Below are positions 55,425 through 64,000 of a stretch of DNA of 64,000 nucleotides, piece after piece. The position numbers were made by a program, and so were the translations under genes. The DNA comes from Okeanomitos corallinicola TIOX110 (GTDB taxonomy: Bacteria; Cyanobacteriota; Cyanobacteriia; Cyanobacteriales; Nostocaceae). Positions within the stretch are counted from its first letter, which is position 1. Each line of letters begins with the position of its first letter. The notes below the pieces were generated by a model. That model ran no database searches. It was not told where the DNA came from and saw only the letters and a program-made list of their open reading frames with translations. The DNA lies in assembly GCF_038050375.1 (NCBI RefSeq), contig NZ_CP150886.1, positions 1,777,318-1,841,317 of the forward strand, written 5' to 3'.

Positions 55425-56174
55425 ATGAAAAACATACTTTTGCAATTAATTGGATGGAAAGCAATACTTATACAGGGCGATCCAACGGTAACAGATCGTT
55501 GGTGCTGGCTTCAGAATTATATTCAGTCAGGAGCAAAACGAACTCTGGATGCAGGATGCGGACAGGGTCAATTTACGATGTACTGCTCCCAATTAGGAAA
55601 CCAATCTGTGGGACTAGCTTTTAGTAGTCAAGACATCCATAATGCTCAAATTCGGGCTGATATTCTGTGTTTATCTGATATAGAATTTCAGGTAGTGGAT
55701 CTGCGACATCTTGATGAATTTACAGATCAGTTAGGTACATTTGACCAAATTCTCCTGCTAGAAACCCTAGAGCATATTTTCGATGATACTAAGGTGCTGG
55801 CAGATATCTACCAGCTATTGCGTCCTGGTGGTATTTTATTGGTGACAACACCATCAATAGACCATTATCCACTATGGGGAGAAAAGCTATCTGAGTATGA
55901 AGATGGAGGCCATGTACGTTGGGGTTACAGTCAAAAGGATCTAGTAACACTATTGGAAAAATTTGGTATAGAAATTCTTCATCAAGACTATATCAGCGGG
56001 ATTGTTTCTCAAAAACTAGCCAGTTGGGAGTTTGGACTGAGAAAATATAACACGCTTTTATCCAGAGCAGTTACCCTTCCCTTGCGGATTTTTCATTTCC
56101 TCGATCAACCACTAACAAAGTTATTAAACTACCCCCATCTGAGTGTGGGAATTGTGGGAAGAAAACCATTGTAA
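55425..56174 (+). CDS. Class I SAM methyltransferase
   Basis: A 249-residue Methyltransf_11/25-type enzyme from ATG 55425 (TTG 55422 is directly before it). SAM loop TLDAGCGQGQFTMYCSQLG near 35-53, post-I DIRADILC region, and motif LLETLEHIFDDTKVLADIYQLLRPGGILLVTTP near 110-145. The tail is hydrophobic-basic (RAVTLPLRIFHFLDQPL), a possible membrane contact. It is preceded by glycosyltransferases and followed by another methyltransferase gene, so sugar or lipid-carrier methylation is likely. Confidence 0.87.
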   Translation: MKNILLQLIGWKAILIQGDPTVTDRWCWLQNYIQSGAKRTLDAGCGQGQFTMYCSQLGNQSVGLAFSSQDIHNAQIRADILCLSDIEFQVVDLRHLDEFTDQLGTFDQILLLETLEHIFDDTKVLADIYQLLRPGGILLVTTPSIDHYPLWGEKLSEYEDGGHVRWGYSQKDLVTLLEKFGIEILHQDYISGIVSQKLASWEFGLRKYNTLLSRAVTLPLRIFHFLDQPLTKLLNYPHLSVGIVGRKPL

Positions 56175-56248
56175 AGCTACTCTATTTAAGTAGCTAAGAT
56201 TGATCAATCAAATATTTTATTGTAACTTTTTCAGCAAAAGCCTGTAGC

Positions 56249-56953
56249 ATGATGTCATCTCATGAGCAAAAACAAACAGCATCAATGAATGTAGAAACTC
56301 GAGCGCGACAAAGCCTTGGTGGTAGTAGTGAACCTGTTTACCAAATGGTGAGGAGAGTAGTACAACAATTTCATCCTAGTAGTGTATTTATAGATGTTGG
56401 TTGTGGAGGTGGTAAACTTAGGTCATTTGTGAGCGATCGCACTGATAAATATATTGGTGTAGATGTGATCCGCTATCCTGAATTACCCGCAGAAGTAGAA
56501 TTTATTCCTTTTAATTTAGATATTGGTAAAGCACCTTTACCCGATCATTTCGCTGATGTAGTCTGTGCTGTAGAAACTATTGAACATTTGGAAAATCCAC
56601 GAGCTTTTGTGAGAGAACTGGTCAGGTTAGCTAAACCAAGTGGGTTAGTAATTGTGACTACACCTAATCAGTTAAGTTTGTTGAGTAAGTTGACCTTAGT
56701 GCTAAAAAATCAATTCAATGCTTTTCAAACAGCACCAGGTCTTTACCCTGCACATATTACAGCTTTATTAGAAATTGATTTAATCAGAATTTTTACGGAG
56801 TGTGGATTAACTGACATCAAAATAGATTACACTAACTCTGGTCGTTTGCCGTTTACACCTTGGCACTGGCCTCAAAGTTTAGGTTTTCATGGTCGGTTGT
56901 TTAGTGACAATATTTTGTGTGTTGGTAAAAAATACCAATTCGTAAACCTGTAA
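56249..56953 (+). CDS. Class I SAM methyltransferase
   Basis: A 234-residue enzyme with the SAM loop VFIDVGCGGGKLRSFV near 48-63, acidic loop IGVDVIRYPEL, and VVCAVETIEHLENPRAFVRELVRLAKPSGLVIVTTPNQ near 105-145. Two consecutive ATGs (56249, 56252) could start it. A HIP1 octamer lies within the gene. Lies 74 bp after the previous methyltransferase, with a 174-bp spacer after it. Substrate unknown; glycan-island context suggests a sugar. Confidence 0.87.
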   Translation: MMSSHEQKQTASMNVETRARQSLGGSSEPVYQMVRRVVQQFHPSSVFIDVGCGGGKLRSFVSDRTDKYIGVDVIRYPELPAEVEFIPFNLDIGKAPLPDHFADVVCAVETIEHLENPRAFVRELVRLAKPSGLVIVTTPNQLSLLSKLTLVLKNQFNAFQTAPGLYPAHITALLEIDLIRIFTECGLTDIKIDYTNSGRLPFTPWHWPQSLGFHGRLFSDNILCVGKKYQFVNL

Positions 56954-57127
56954 TTATCAGATTTCAATGATTAATTAAATATTGAATAAAGTCTTGTTTA
57001 ATGATTAAAAATTACGATAAAAATTCAAAATTGAAACTCCAGGTTGGGAAGTTCTCAAAATAAAAACTTAAATATTTAGTTCATGGAAAATAATCCTAAG
57101 ATAATGTTAGATTGATAGGCAAATATA

Positions 57128-58495
57128 GTGATTACAAATACAAATAAGGAATTATCAAATACATCTCTCTGGGAAAAACTACACTGGACATGGGCGCACA
57201 CCTTTGTTTTACTACAGTTTGCCCTACAAATATTACTATTATTCCCAGCTATAGGTGTATTCCGAGCGCCCATCAGGGTTGCCGCTTTTGGGGTTGGTCT
57301 ATTTTTCTTAGTCTGGCTACCTACAAAAGAAACCAAGAAACATCCAGCAACAGCACCAGCAATTATTGTCCTAGTAATTATGCTGTTACAGTTTTGTCTC
57401 CATCCTGCGATTAATTCAGTGACAGCGGGATTAGCGCAAGGAATGATGTATCTGGCTATCCTCAGTCCCCTATTTTGGGTGAGAGGACTAGAGATTACAT
57501 CAATTGCTTTTGAAAGCTTGATGTTTTTAATGTGGGGTATTAATACCTTGAGCGCGGTTGTTGGTGTTTTACAGGTTTACTATCCTGGGCAATTCCAGTT
57601 AGGTCTTTCCACTGTAGTCCAAAATAACCCCTTTGGTGGAGAGAACTTATTGATCACTTTGGCAAATGGGATACAAACCTATAGACCGATGGGTTTGACA
57701 GATGTGCCTGGTGGTGCTGCTAATTCGGGTTTATATGCTCTTTTATTCGGGATTGTAATTGCTCTCAAACACAAAAACCCGATTTTGAAGATTTTGGGTG
57801 TTGTTAGTGGTGGACTGGGTTTATTTTGTATTTACCTAACTCAGATTCGTTCTGTTTTGGTATTGGCAGCTATTACTATGGTTGTGTTGATAGTGGTGTT
57901 GTTAAGAGTTGGAAAACTTGCCCGTGCCACAGCAATGATCTTTGGTGTGACAGGTTTGTTTGTGGGTTCTTTTGCTTGGGCGATCGCCATTGGTGGACAG
58001 TCAACCATGGAACGAATCAATAGTTTATTTGCCGATTCCCCCCAAGAAGTTTACCAACAAAACCGGGGTTTGTTTTTACAGGATACTATTGAGAGGTTGT
58101 TACCTAAATATCCTTTAGGGGCAGGTTTAGGACGTTGGGGAATGATCAACAGCTATTTTGGAGATAACACATATTTAGTATCTCAACCAATTTGGGTAGA
58201 AATTCAATGGACAGGATGGTTACTAGATGGAGGAGTACCACTAATATTTGCTTATATTTTGACGATTTACTCAGCTTGTCATGCTGCCTGGAAAATTGCT
58301 ATCAATCGTAAATTGGGAGATTTTGCTCTGTGGGGTGGTTTAATTTTTGCTTACGATATTGGGGTAGTGGCATTGACTTTTAACTACCCCATTTTTATGA
58401 GTCAGGGAGGGATGGAATTCTGGTTACTAAATACAGCTTTGTTTGTAGCTGCTAATCATATTCTCAATCAAGAATCCTCAGAGATACAATCATGA
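57128..58495 (+). CDS. O-antigen polymerase/ligase-like membrane protein (Wzy/WaaL type)
   Basis: A 455-residue integral membrane protein with about ten to twelve helices spread along the chain. It has a long periplasmic loop near 265-340 with the R-x-x-x-L-like pattern of the Wzy/WaaL superfamily (YQQNRGLFLQDTIERLLPKYPLGAGLGRWGMINSYFG). This is the only candidate in the window for joining repeat units or attaching them to an acceptor. GTG 57128 is the start because no in-frame ATG occurs before the first helix. The end overlaps the next glycosyltransferase gene by four bases. Confidence 0.82.
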   Translation: MITNTNKELSNTSLWEKLHWTWAHTFVLLQFALQILLLFPAIGVFRAPIRVAAFGVGLFFLVWLPTKETKKHPATAPAIIVLVIMLLQFCLHPAINSVTAGLAQGMMYLAILSPLFWVRGLEITSIAFESLMFLMWGINTLSAVVGVLQVYYPGQFQLGLSTVVQNNPFGGENLLITLANGIQTYRPMGLTDVPGGAANSGLYALLFGIVIALKHKNPILKILGVVSGGLGLFCIYLTQIRSVLVLAAITMVVLIVVLLRVGKLARATAMIFGVTGLFVGSFAWAIAIGGQSTMERINSLFADSPQEVYQQNRGLFLQDTIERLLPKYPLGAGLGRWGMINSYFGDNTYLVSQPIWVEIQWTGWLLDGGVPLIFAYILTIYSACHAAWKIAINRKLGDFALWGGLIFAYDIGVVALTFNYPIFMSQGGMEFWLLNTALFVAANHILNQESSEIQS

Positions 58496-59619
58496 AATCC
58501 TACTTGCTAGTAACAGGTGATTTTGTCAAAACTGGTGGCATGGATAGAGCTAATTTTGCTTTAGCGGAATATTTAGCAAAGCAAGGTGAACAAGTTCACT
58601 TAGTAGCTCATCGGGTAGCACCTGAATTGTTAGCATATCCTCATGTGCAGTTCCATCAAGTTCCTAAAATACTGGATTCTTATCTATTAAGTAGTCCTTT
58701 ACTTGCTCAAACCGGACGAGTTTGGGCAAAAAAATTAACTGCTGATGGTGGGAGGGTGTTGGTAAATGGCGGTAACTGTCAATGGCCAGATGTAAACTGG
58801 GTACATTATGTTCATGCTGCTTACGAACCCAGTCAGCAAACAGGATTATTACGTCAACTCAAAGGGGTATTTTCTCGACGGCTGTTTTTAAATGAAGAAA
58901 AACAAGCATTACAATCAGCACGGGTAATAATTGTTAATTCAAATCGCACTAAATTTGATTTAATAGAGAAATTAGGAATTCCTGAACAAAAACTATACAC
59001 TGTTTACTACGGTATTGATCCCCAAGTGTTTTACCCACCCACACCAGAAGAAAAATTTTCATTGCGTCAGCAGCTGGGATGGCCAGAAGATCAGCCAGTT
59101 GTCATATTTATTGGTGCATTGGGCGATCGCCGCAAAGGTTTTGATACTCTGTTTGCAGCTTGGCAAAAATTATGTAAATCCTCTGATTGGGATGGTATTT
59201 TGGTAGTTATTGGCACTGGTGCAGAATTACCACTCTGGCAAAGTCGCGCTGCTGATGCTGATATTTCCAATATTCGTTTTTTGGGTTTCCGTGCCGATGT
59301 GCCAAAATTACTACAAGCTGCTGATTGTTTAGTTGCTCCCACTCGTTATGAAGCTTATGGGTTAGGAGTCCATGAAGCCCTGTGTTGTGGTTTACCAGCT
59401 TTGGTCAGTGCTAATGCAGGAGTTGCTGAACGGTATCCACAGAAGTTAAAAGACTTATTAATTAGTAATTATGACGATGTAAATGAGTTGGTTAAAAAAC
59501 TACAAAAATGGTATAAAGATAAAGAAAATTACAGTAATTTAGTATATTCAGTCTCCCAGGAATTAGGAAATTATACTTGGGATGATATGGCAAAAGCTAT
59601 TTGGGAAATAACTTCCTAA
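58492..59619 (+). CDS. Glycosyltransferase family 4 protein
   Basis: A 375-residue GT-B enzyme. N-terminal glycine loop LVTGDFVKTGGMDRANFALAEYLA, donor region VVIFIGALGDRRKGFDTLFAAW, and PTRYEAYGLGVHEALCCGLPALVSANAGVAE with EX7E. ATG 58492 overlaps the polymerase-like gene's TGA, so expression is coupled. A HIP1 octamer lies near 59122. Nothing unusual in length or motifs. Confidence 0.92.
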   Translation: MKSYLLVTGDFVKTGGMDRANFALAEYLAKQGEQVHLVAHRVAPELLAYPHVQFHQVPKILDSYLLSSPLLAQTGRVWAKKLTADGGRVLVNGGNCQWPDVNWVHYVHAAYEPSQQTGLLRQLKGVFSRRLFLNEEKQALQSARVIIVNSNRTKFDLIEKLGIPEQKLYTVYYGIDPQVFYPPTPEEKFSLRQQLGWPEDQPVVIFIGALGDRRKGFDTLFAAWQKLCKSSDWDGILVVIGTGAELPLWQSRAADADISNIRFLGFRADVPKLLQAADCLVAPTRYEAYGLGVHEALCCGLPALVSANAGVAERYPQKLKDLLISNYDDVNELVKKLQKWYKDKENYSNLVYSVSQELGNYTWDDMAKAIWEITS

Positions 59620-59668
59620 ACTAATAAAATAATAACGTATTTAAAATTACTAATTAGTTAATAAAACC

Positions 59669-60460
59669 ATGAAATTGGAAAAAACACTGTTAAACTTATG
59701 CCCCAAATATCTGCGTCTCCCGGTAAAGTATCACTATCACCAAATTAGAAATAGGCTAGAAAAAGAAATATTTTATCTTCAACATTTAGAAATTAATAAA
59801 AAACGGTCAATTGATATAGGCGCAAATTCAGGACTTTATACCTATGCACTTTCCCATTTATCTAATGTAGTTGAAGTATTTGAACCACAAACATGGTGTA
59901 CAGAAGATATAGTTTCATATACTAAAATATCTCCTGCGAATATTAACATTTACAATGTAGGGTTAGCAGATTTTCATGGTTCATTAAATTTACATATTCC
60001 CGTGAGTGAAGGTGACTATTCACAATTAGTTAAAGACGTGGGTAATTTAACTACTGGACTAGGCAGTTTTAGACAAATAGAAGGAGAGCAAAAAACCGTT
60101 GAAGTACCAGTTCATAAACTAGATGACTATGATTTTCAAGATGTTGGTTTTATGAAAATTGATGTTGAAGGTTTTGAATCTAAAGTGATTTTAGGTGCTA
60201 GTCAAACTATTTTCAGAGAGAAACCAATTATTCTCATAGAAGTTGAAAATAGACACTTAGAAGGTAAATCCATCACAGATGTATTTGAGCAAATATCTGA
60301 CTTTGGCTATGAAGGTGGCTTCATACATGAAGGTAGTTTCCATAAATTAGCTGATTTCTACCCTCAAATTCAAGCCAAACAAAATTATTTTTTAGATGAT
60401 CAATCTCATCAAAAGCAACCTATTTATATAAACAACTTTCTTTTTATACCCTTACTTTGA
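59669..60460 (+). CDS. FkbM-family SAM methyltransferase
   Basis: A 263-residue methyltransferase, shorter than the copy at 44.8 kb and only distantly like it. SAM loop KRSIDIGANSGLYTYALSHL near 46-65; acidic loop VEVFEPQTWC; FkbM mark VGFMKIDVEGFESKVILGA near 158-176; then PIILIEVENRHLEG. Ends four bases into the next gene if that gene uses TTG 60457, or two bases before its ATG 60463. Sugar O-methylation is the likely task. Confidence 0.88.
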   Translation: MKLEKTLLNLCPKYLRLPVKYHYHQIRNRLEKEIFYLQHLEINKKRSIDIGANSGLYTYALSHLSNVVEVFEPQTWCTEDIVSYTKISPANINIYNVGLADFHGSLNLHIPVSEGDYSQLVKDVGNLTTGLGSFRQIEGEQKTVEVPVHKLDDYDFQDVGFMKIDVEGFESKVILGASQTIFREKPIILIEVENRHLEGKSITDVFEQISDFGYEGGFIHEGSFHKLADFYPQIQAKQNYFLDDQSHQKQPIYINNFLFIPLL

Positions 60461-60462
60461 TC

Positions 60463-61638
60463 ATGGATAAATCAATGCGTATTATATTAGTGATGCAAGA
60501 ACCCCCCTTACCTTTTGGTAGCGCACCTGCCAGATGGTACTATATTCTCCTAAAAACCTTAGTCGTCAGAGGTTATGATGTTAAAGCATTTGCAACGTGC
60601 AGCAAAATAGAAGATATTCCCAAAGTAGAAGCAATTTTTCCCGCACCAGAATATAATTTACGATGCTATCCTTCTCCAACAGAATCTGGATGGAAAGAAA
60701 AGTTACAAACCTTATATCGTCCATACTCACGAATTTTTAACCCACAACTATACCAAGATTTAGACATAGAATTAAAAAAAGACTTTGATATTCTACATTT
60801 AGAACAATTATGGTGTGGATGGTTAGGATTAAAATATATAAATAAAGCCCTACTGAATGTACATCATTTGATTTTAATTGACCAGGAACACATTAAATCA
60901 GAAACACTTCATAGTTATATCCAAAAACAAATGATGTTTTCTAGTGAACGACGTTTAATACAAAAGTATAAATATTTTCGCAGTTGTTCACCACGTTTAG
61001 TTGATAAAATTCACAAATTTAATCCTAATGCCAAGGTAGAAACAATTCCAGTTGGTTTAGACTTGAACCAATATACATATATTCCCAATGAGCAGAGAAC
61101 AACAGAACCTATTATTAGTTTAATAGGTAATATGAGTTGGTATCCAGGATTTTCTGCAGCTGAAAGATTGCTAACTAGACTGTGGCCCGCAATAAAACAG
61201 CAAGTGCCTAATGGCCAATTACAAATTGTCGGTTGGTCTGCAAAATCAGCATTATCCCAATATATTAATCTACCAGATGTCACCATTGAAGAAAATGTAA
61301 AAAATATACAACCTTATTTTGAAAGAACCAGCGTTTTCCTTTACGCACCCGCTAGAGGCAGTGGTATGAAAATCAAAATATTAGAAGCACTTGCCTTTGG
61401 TATCCCAGTAGTAACAACAAGCGAAGGTTCTGAAGGGTTACCTGCTGAAGATGGTGTTCATGCAGCTATTTGTGATGAAGACGAAGGATTGATTTCCAGA
61501 ACCGTGAAACTACTAAAAAACCCAGAATTACAAAATCAACAAAGATTGCAAGGAAGGAAAATGTTAGAAAGACACTGTAATTCTCAAGTTACAGTGGATG
61601 CCATCGAAAAAATCTATCATAATATGCTCAATATTTAG
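60463..61638 (+). CDS. Glycosyltransferase (GT-B, family 4/1 type)
   Basis: A 391-residue protein from ATG 60463 (TTG 60457 and ATG 60475 are alternatives). N-terminal IILVMQEPPLPFGSAPARWYYILLKTL is the opening of a sugar-transferase group with large N-terminal loop. C-terminal marks are SLIGNMSWYPGFSAAERLL, FLYAPARGSGMKIKILEALAFGIPVVTTSEGSEGLPAEDG, the pattern of glycosyltransferases that use KIKxLEAxAxG rather than the EGFG form. Flanked by the FkbM gene and the epimerase gene with almost no spacing, so one operon. Confidence 0.87.
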   Translation: MDKSMRIILVMQEPPLPFGSAPARWYYILLKTLVVRGYDVKAFATCSKIEDIPKVEAIFPAPEYNLRCYPSPTESGWKEKLQTLYRPYSRIFNPQLYQDLDIELKKDFDILHLEQLWCGWLGLKYINKALLNVHHLILIDQEHIKSETLHSYIQKQMMFSSERRLIQKYKYFRSCSPRLVDKIHKFNPNAKVETIPVGLDLNQYTYIPNEQRTTEPIISLIGNMSWYPGFSAAERLLTRLWPAIKQQVPNGQLQIVGWSAKSALSQYINLPDVTIEENVKNIQPYFERTSVFLYAPARGSGMKIKILEALAFGIPVVTTSEGSEGLPAEDGVHAAICDEDEGLISRTVKLLKNPELQNQQRLQGRKMLERHCNSQVTVDAIEKIYHNMLNI

Positions 61639-61647
61639 GTGATTTCA

Positions 61648-62622
61648 ATGAACATGAATTATTCTCAATCATGGGTAGTCACAGGTGCCGCAGGTTTTCT
61701 GGGTTCTCATGTAGTTGAAAAATTACTAAATTGTGGTGAATCAGTCATTGGTATTGATAACTTTTTTTCAGGTAGCAAAGAGTTTATCAAGCCTTTTTTA
61801 GACAATCCCAATTTTATATTTTATGAAATGGACATTAGAGATGTAAATGAGCTAACAGTCCTATTTCAAAATCATCAGCCTAGTATAGTAGTACATTTAG
61901 CAGCCATACATTTTATTCCAGCAGCAGTGGCCGACCCCACTCTAACAGTTAGCTTAAATGTCCACGGTACTCAATGTGTTTTAACTGCGGCTCGTGTTGC
62001 AGGAGTAAAAAACTTTTGGTTTGCCAGCACAGGTGATGTTTATAAACCATCTGAATTGCCTCATCAAGAAGATAGCATTATCGAACCATTTAACATCTAT
62101 GGTTTAACTAAACTGATGGGTGAACAGTTACTTAAATTAGAATCTAAACATCAACCTTCAGCTAAATTTGTTATAGGTCGGTTGTTTAATCTTTATGGTG
62201 TTCGGGAAACGAACCCTCACATAATTCCTGAGATTATCCAGCAGATACGTCAGCAACCAAATAAACCTCTATTTTTAGGTAATCTTTGGCCGCTTCGAGA
62301 TATGGTGCCAGTAGAAGAAGCTGCTAGTGCAGTAATTGAATCTATACAAAAAGCACCTATAGGAATAACAACTGTTAATATTGCATCTGGCGTAGCCCAT
62401 TCCATGGAAGAATTAATTGAAATAATGGGTAAAATTCTTGGTAAACCTATAGAAGTAAAAATAGATCCTGCTAAAATTCGCTCAGTAGAAAGGAGTCATT
62501 TACAAGCTGATGTGAGTAAATTAAAAAAATTGATTGGCTGGACTCCTCATTCTGATGTATATCGAGGGTTAAAAAATTTATTAATGATTGAGGATAGTAC
62601 ACAAGAAAATCTTATCACCTGA
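61648..62622 (+). CDS. NAD-dependent sugar epimerase/dehydratase (SDR)
   Basis: A 324-residue extended SDR enzyme. The start is ATG 61648: AGGTGA ends 5 bases upstream, so GTG 61639 and ATG 61654 are less likely. NAD loop VVTGAAGFLGSHVVEKLL, GIDNFFSG, and the catalytic Tyr-Lys in IYGLTKLMGEQLL, with the partner Ser/Thr in FASTGDVYKPS. This is the UDP-sugar epimerase/dehydratase group (GalE/WbpP-like), which supplies nucleotide sugars to the transferases around it. The exact product is not evident. Ten bases separate it from the previous stop. Confidence 0.9.
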   Translation: MNMNYSQSWVVTGAAGFLGSHVVEKLLNCGESVIGIDNFFSGSKEFIKPFLDNPNFIFYEMDIRDVNELTVLFQNHQPSIVVHLAAIHFIPAAVADPTLTVSLNVHGTQCVLTAARVAGVKNFWFASTGDVYKPSELPHQEDSIIEPFNIYGLTKLMGEQLLKLESKHQPSAKFVIGRLFNLYGVRETNPHIIPEIIQQIRQQPNKPLFLGNLWPLRDMVPVEEAASAVIESIQKAPIGITTVNIASGVAHSMEELIEIMGKILGKPIEVKIDPAKIRSVERSHLQADVSKLKKLIGWTPHSDVYRGLKNLLMIEDSTQENLIT

Positions 62623-62646
62623 TATATATGTGATATTTTTATAATC

Positions 62647-63771
62647 ATGAAAATTGCCTTCAACGCTAGACTCTTAAACTCTCCAACTCTCAGAGGATGG
62701 AATCGCTATACAATTAATCTTTTAATAGAATTGTCCTCATTAGACATAGAGCTTTTTCTCTACTCTGATAGTCCATTACATGAAAGTCATCTATCAAAAC
62801 TACCAAAAGACTGTTACCAAGTCCGTATCTCTCCCCCCATGCGTTATATTTTATGGGAGCAATATTGGCTACCAAAACAGTGTAAAGAAGATCAAATAGA
62901 CATCCTCCATTGTCCCATGAATTTTGGTTTACCTTGGTCTAGTCCTTGTCCGCGTGTGTTAACTTTACATGATGCCATAGACCAAATTTATTACTCTCAA
63001 AATATACCTTGGAATCAACAGTTAAGTCTCGCTAATCTGCAAAACAAATTTTATCATTGGGTGGCTAGACATAGAGCAGATCATATTATTACTGTTAGCC
63101 AATATTCAAAACAAGATATTGTCAAACATCTACAAATTCCAGAAGATAAAATAACAGTTATTTATGAAGCTGCCGATGACAAATTTCATAACGAAATAAC
63201 TTCAGAAAAACGAGTCCAAGTCAGAAATAAATATCAACTACAAGTTCCTTATATTTTTTACATTGGAGGTTGGGAAAAACGTAAAAATATCCCATTTTTG
63301 ATTAAAGCTTTTGCAGAGGCTAACTTAGATGGTATAGAATTAGTCTTAGCTGGTGGCAAAGATGAACAACGTGAACCACTTTTAAAATTGGCAGAATCAT
63401 TAGGTATTGCAAATCGTTTAAGGTTATTAGGTTGGGTAGATGACGAAGACTTACCAGCACTATATGGTGAAGCTCTTTGTTTTGTTTACCCTAGTGAATA
63501 TGAAGGTTTTGGTTTACAATTATGTGAAGCTATGGGGGTAGGGTGTCCAGTTTTAGCAGCTAGAAGTAGTTGTTTACCAGAGGTTTTAGGTGATGGGGGT
63601 GAAACTTTTTCACTTGATGAAACTAACGAATTAACTAATTGTTTACGTCGCTTATTTAATGATCAATCTTATTACAATGATTTAGTAAATAAATCTAAAC
63701 AACGGAGTTGTAAATTCAATTGGCAATTAACTGCTCAAACAACTATTAATGTTTACCAGCAATTAATATAA
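62647..63771 (+). CDS. Glycosyltransferase family 4 protein
   Basis: A 374-residue GT-B enzyme of the mannosyltransferase-like group. N-terminal IAFNARLLNSPTLRGWNRYTINLL and HCPMNFGLPWSSPCPRVLTLHD are typical of that group, with HWVARHRADHIITVSQYSKQDI. The C-terminal half has IFYIGGWEKRKNIPFLI and PSEYEGFGLQLCEAMGVGCPVLAARSSCLPEVLGDGG with EX7E. It starts 24 bp after the epimerase gene and is followed 24 bp later by a methyltransferase gene. Confidence 0.93.
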   Translation: MKIAFNARLLNSPTLRGWNRYTINLLIELSSLDIELFLYSDSPLHESHLSKLPKDCYQVRISPPMRYILWEQYWLPKQCKEDQIDILHCPMNFGLPWSSPCPRVLTLHDAIDQIYYSQNIPWNQQLSLANLQNKFYHWVARHRADHIITVSQYSKQDIVKHLQIPEDKITVIYEAADDKFHNEITSEKRVQVRNKYQLQVPYIFYIGGWEKRKNIPFLIKAFAEANLDGIELVLAGGKDEQREPLLKLAESLGIANRLRLLGWVDDEDLPALYGEALCFVYPSEYEGFGLQLCEAMGVGCPVLAARSSCLPEVLGDGGETFSLDETNELTNCLRRLFNDQSYYNDLVNKSKQRSCKFNWQLTAQTTINVYQQLI

Positions 63772-63795
63772 ATACAAATATTGATATTCATTTTT

Positions 63796-64000
63796 ATGGA
63801 AACCAACCTAGTTTACTTGAATTACTGGCAAAGAAAAGATCTATTAAAATCAGGAGTCCCAAAATTTCCTGTATTGAGATGGTGGTCTACGTCGGAACTG
63901 TGCGAAGTTGAAAAAGTAATTTTTAGTAAATTCAAAGATCGAGATACTCTGCTTGATGTAGGTGCTGGTGATCTCAAAATCATGGAGAAGTTTCAAAAAG
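63796..64000 (+). CDS. SAM methyltransferase, 5' part only
   Basis: ATG 63796 opens a frame that is still open at the window end (68 codons). The text runs METNLVYLNYWQRKDLLKSG, a W-rich stretch, then a SAM loop LLDVGAGDLKIMEKF at residues about 52-66. This is a class I methyltransferase N-terminus. It continues the glycosyltransferase run, showing that the EPS island goes on past the right edge. Length and substrate cannot be told. Confidence 0.75.
   Translation, partial: METNLVYLNYWQRKDLLKSGVPKFPVLRWWSTSELCEVEKVIFSKFKDRDTLLDVGAGDLKIMEKFQK

Noticed and set aside
1-64000. tRNA, rRNA or other stable RNA genes
   Set aside because: No cloverleaf with a GTTCRANNC-type arm or rRNA-like stretch was noticed in any spacer; a covariance search could still find small RNAs.

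Overview
The window looks like chromosomal DNA of a filamentous, heterocyst-forming cyanobacterium (order Nostocales, in the Anabaena/Dolichospermum/Nostoc range). This rests on several signs: low GC with about two dozen copies of the HIP1 octamer GCGATCGC spread through genes and spacers; heptameric and octameric short tandem repeats in spacers; a close relative of the Nostoc punctiforme bacterial dynamin BDLP1; a DevBCA-type exporter; and cyanobacterial-only families (cyanoexosortase with HpsJ, DUF5331, DUF29). No rRNA, tRNA, CRISPR array, intact insertion sequence or prophage was seen.

Layout. 1-4.2 kb holds a leftward operon of a small membrane protein and two dynamin-like GTPases, the second cut by the window edge. 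4.4-20 kb is mostly housekeeping: cysteine synthase, a cysteine-less peroxiredoxin-like protein with a thioredoxin-like [2Fe-2S] protein, a DUF5331 protein, YgfZ, MTA phosphorylase, an orthocaspase-like protein with a substituted active site, ATP sulfurylase, a TerB-like protein, a Panacea-domain candidate toxin-antitoxin pair, a Uma2 nuclease, MnmA, an exported SPOR-like protein and NnrDE. 20-24.2 kb is an accessory patch: a Rpn/DUF2887 nuclease and a KAP P-loop NTPase bracketed by two related DUF29 genes. 24.2-28.4 kb is a devBCA exporter operon facing a TetR-type regulator, with a palindromic candidate operator between them. 29.6-38 kb holds aroA, then a 1770-residue secreted RTX metalloprotease-like protein with nine cadherin/Ig-like repeats, and next to it a membrane-anchored parvulin-type prolyl isomerase. 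38.1-42.3 kb has a short relic of an Mrr restriction gene beside a hicBA toxin-antitoxin pair, then aspS and miaB, separated by a set of four perfect hairpins and a seven-copy heptamer repeat.

42.4-64 kb is a continuous exopolysaccharide island. It has nine glycosyltransferases, two FkbM and three other SAM methyltransferases (the last cut by the window end), a Wzc/GumC-type chain-length tyrosine kinase, a Wzy/WaaL-like membrane polymerase or ligase, an NAD-dependent sugar epimerase, and an HpsJ protein next to a cyanoexosortase A that carries its EpsI-like partner domain in the same chain. No priming glycosyltransferase, flippase or outer-membrane export protein is present, so the cluster probably continues past the right edge.

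The most interesting leads are the paired dynamins (one with eroded GTPase motifs), the Panacea pair with its upstream palindrome, the DUF29-KAP-DUF29 arrangement, the exosortase fusion, the TetR/RHH regulator with its three half-sites, the RTX protease with its dedicated-looking foldase, and the internally deleted mrr scar.
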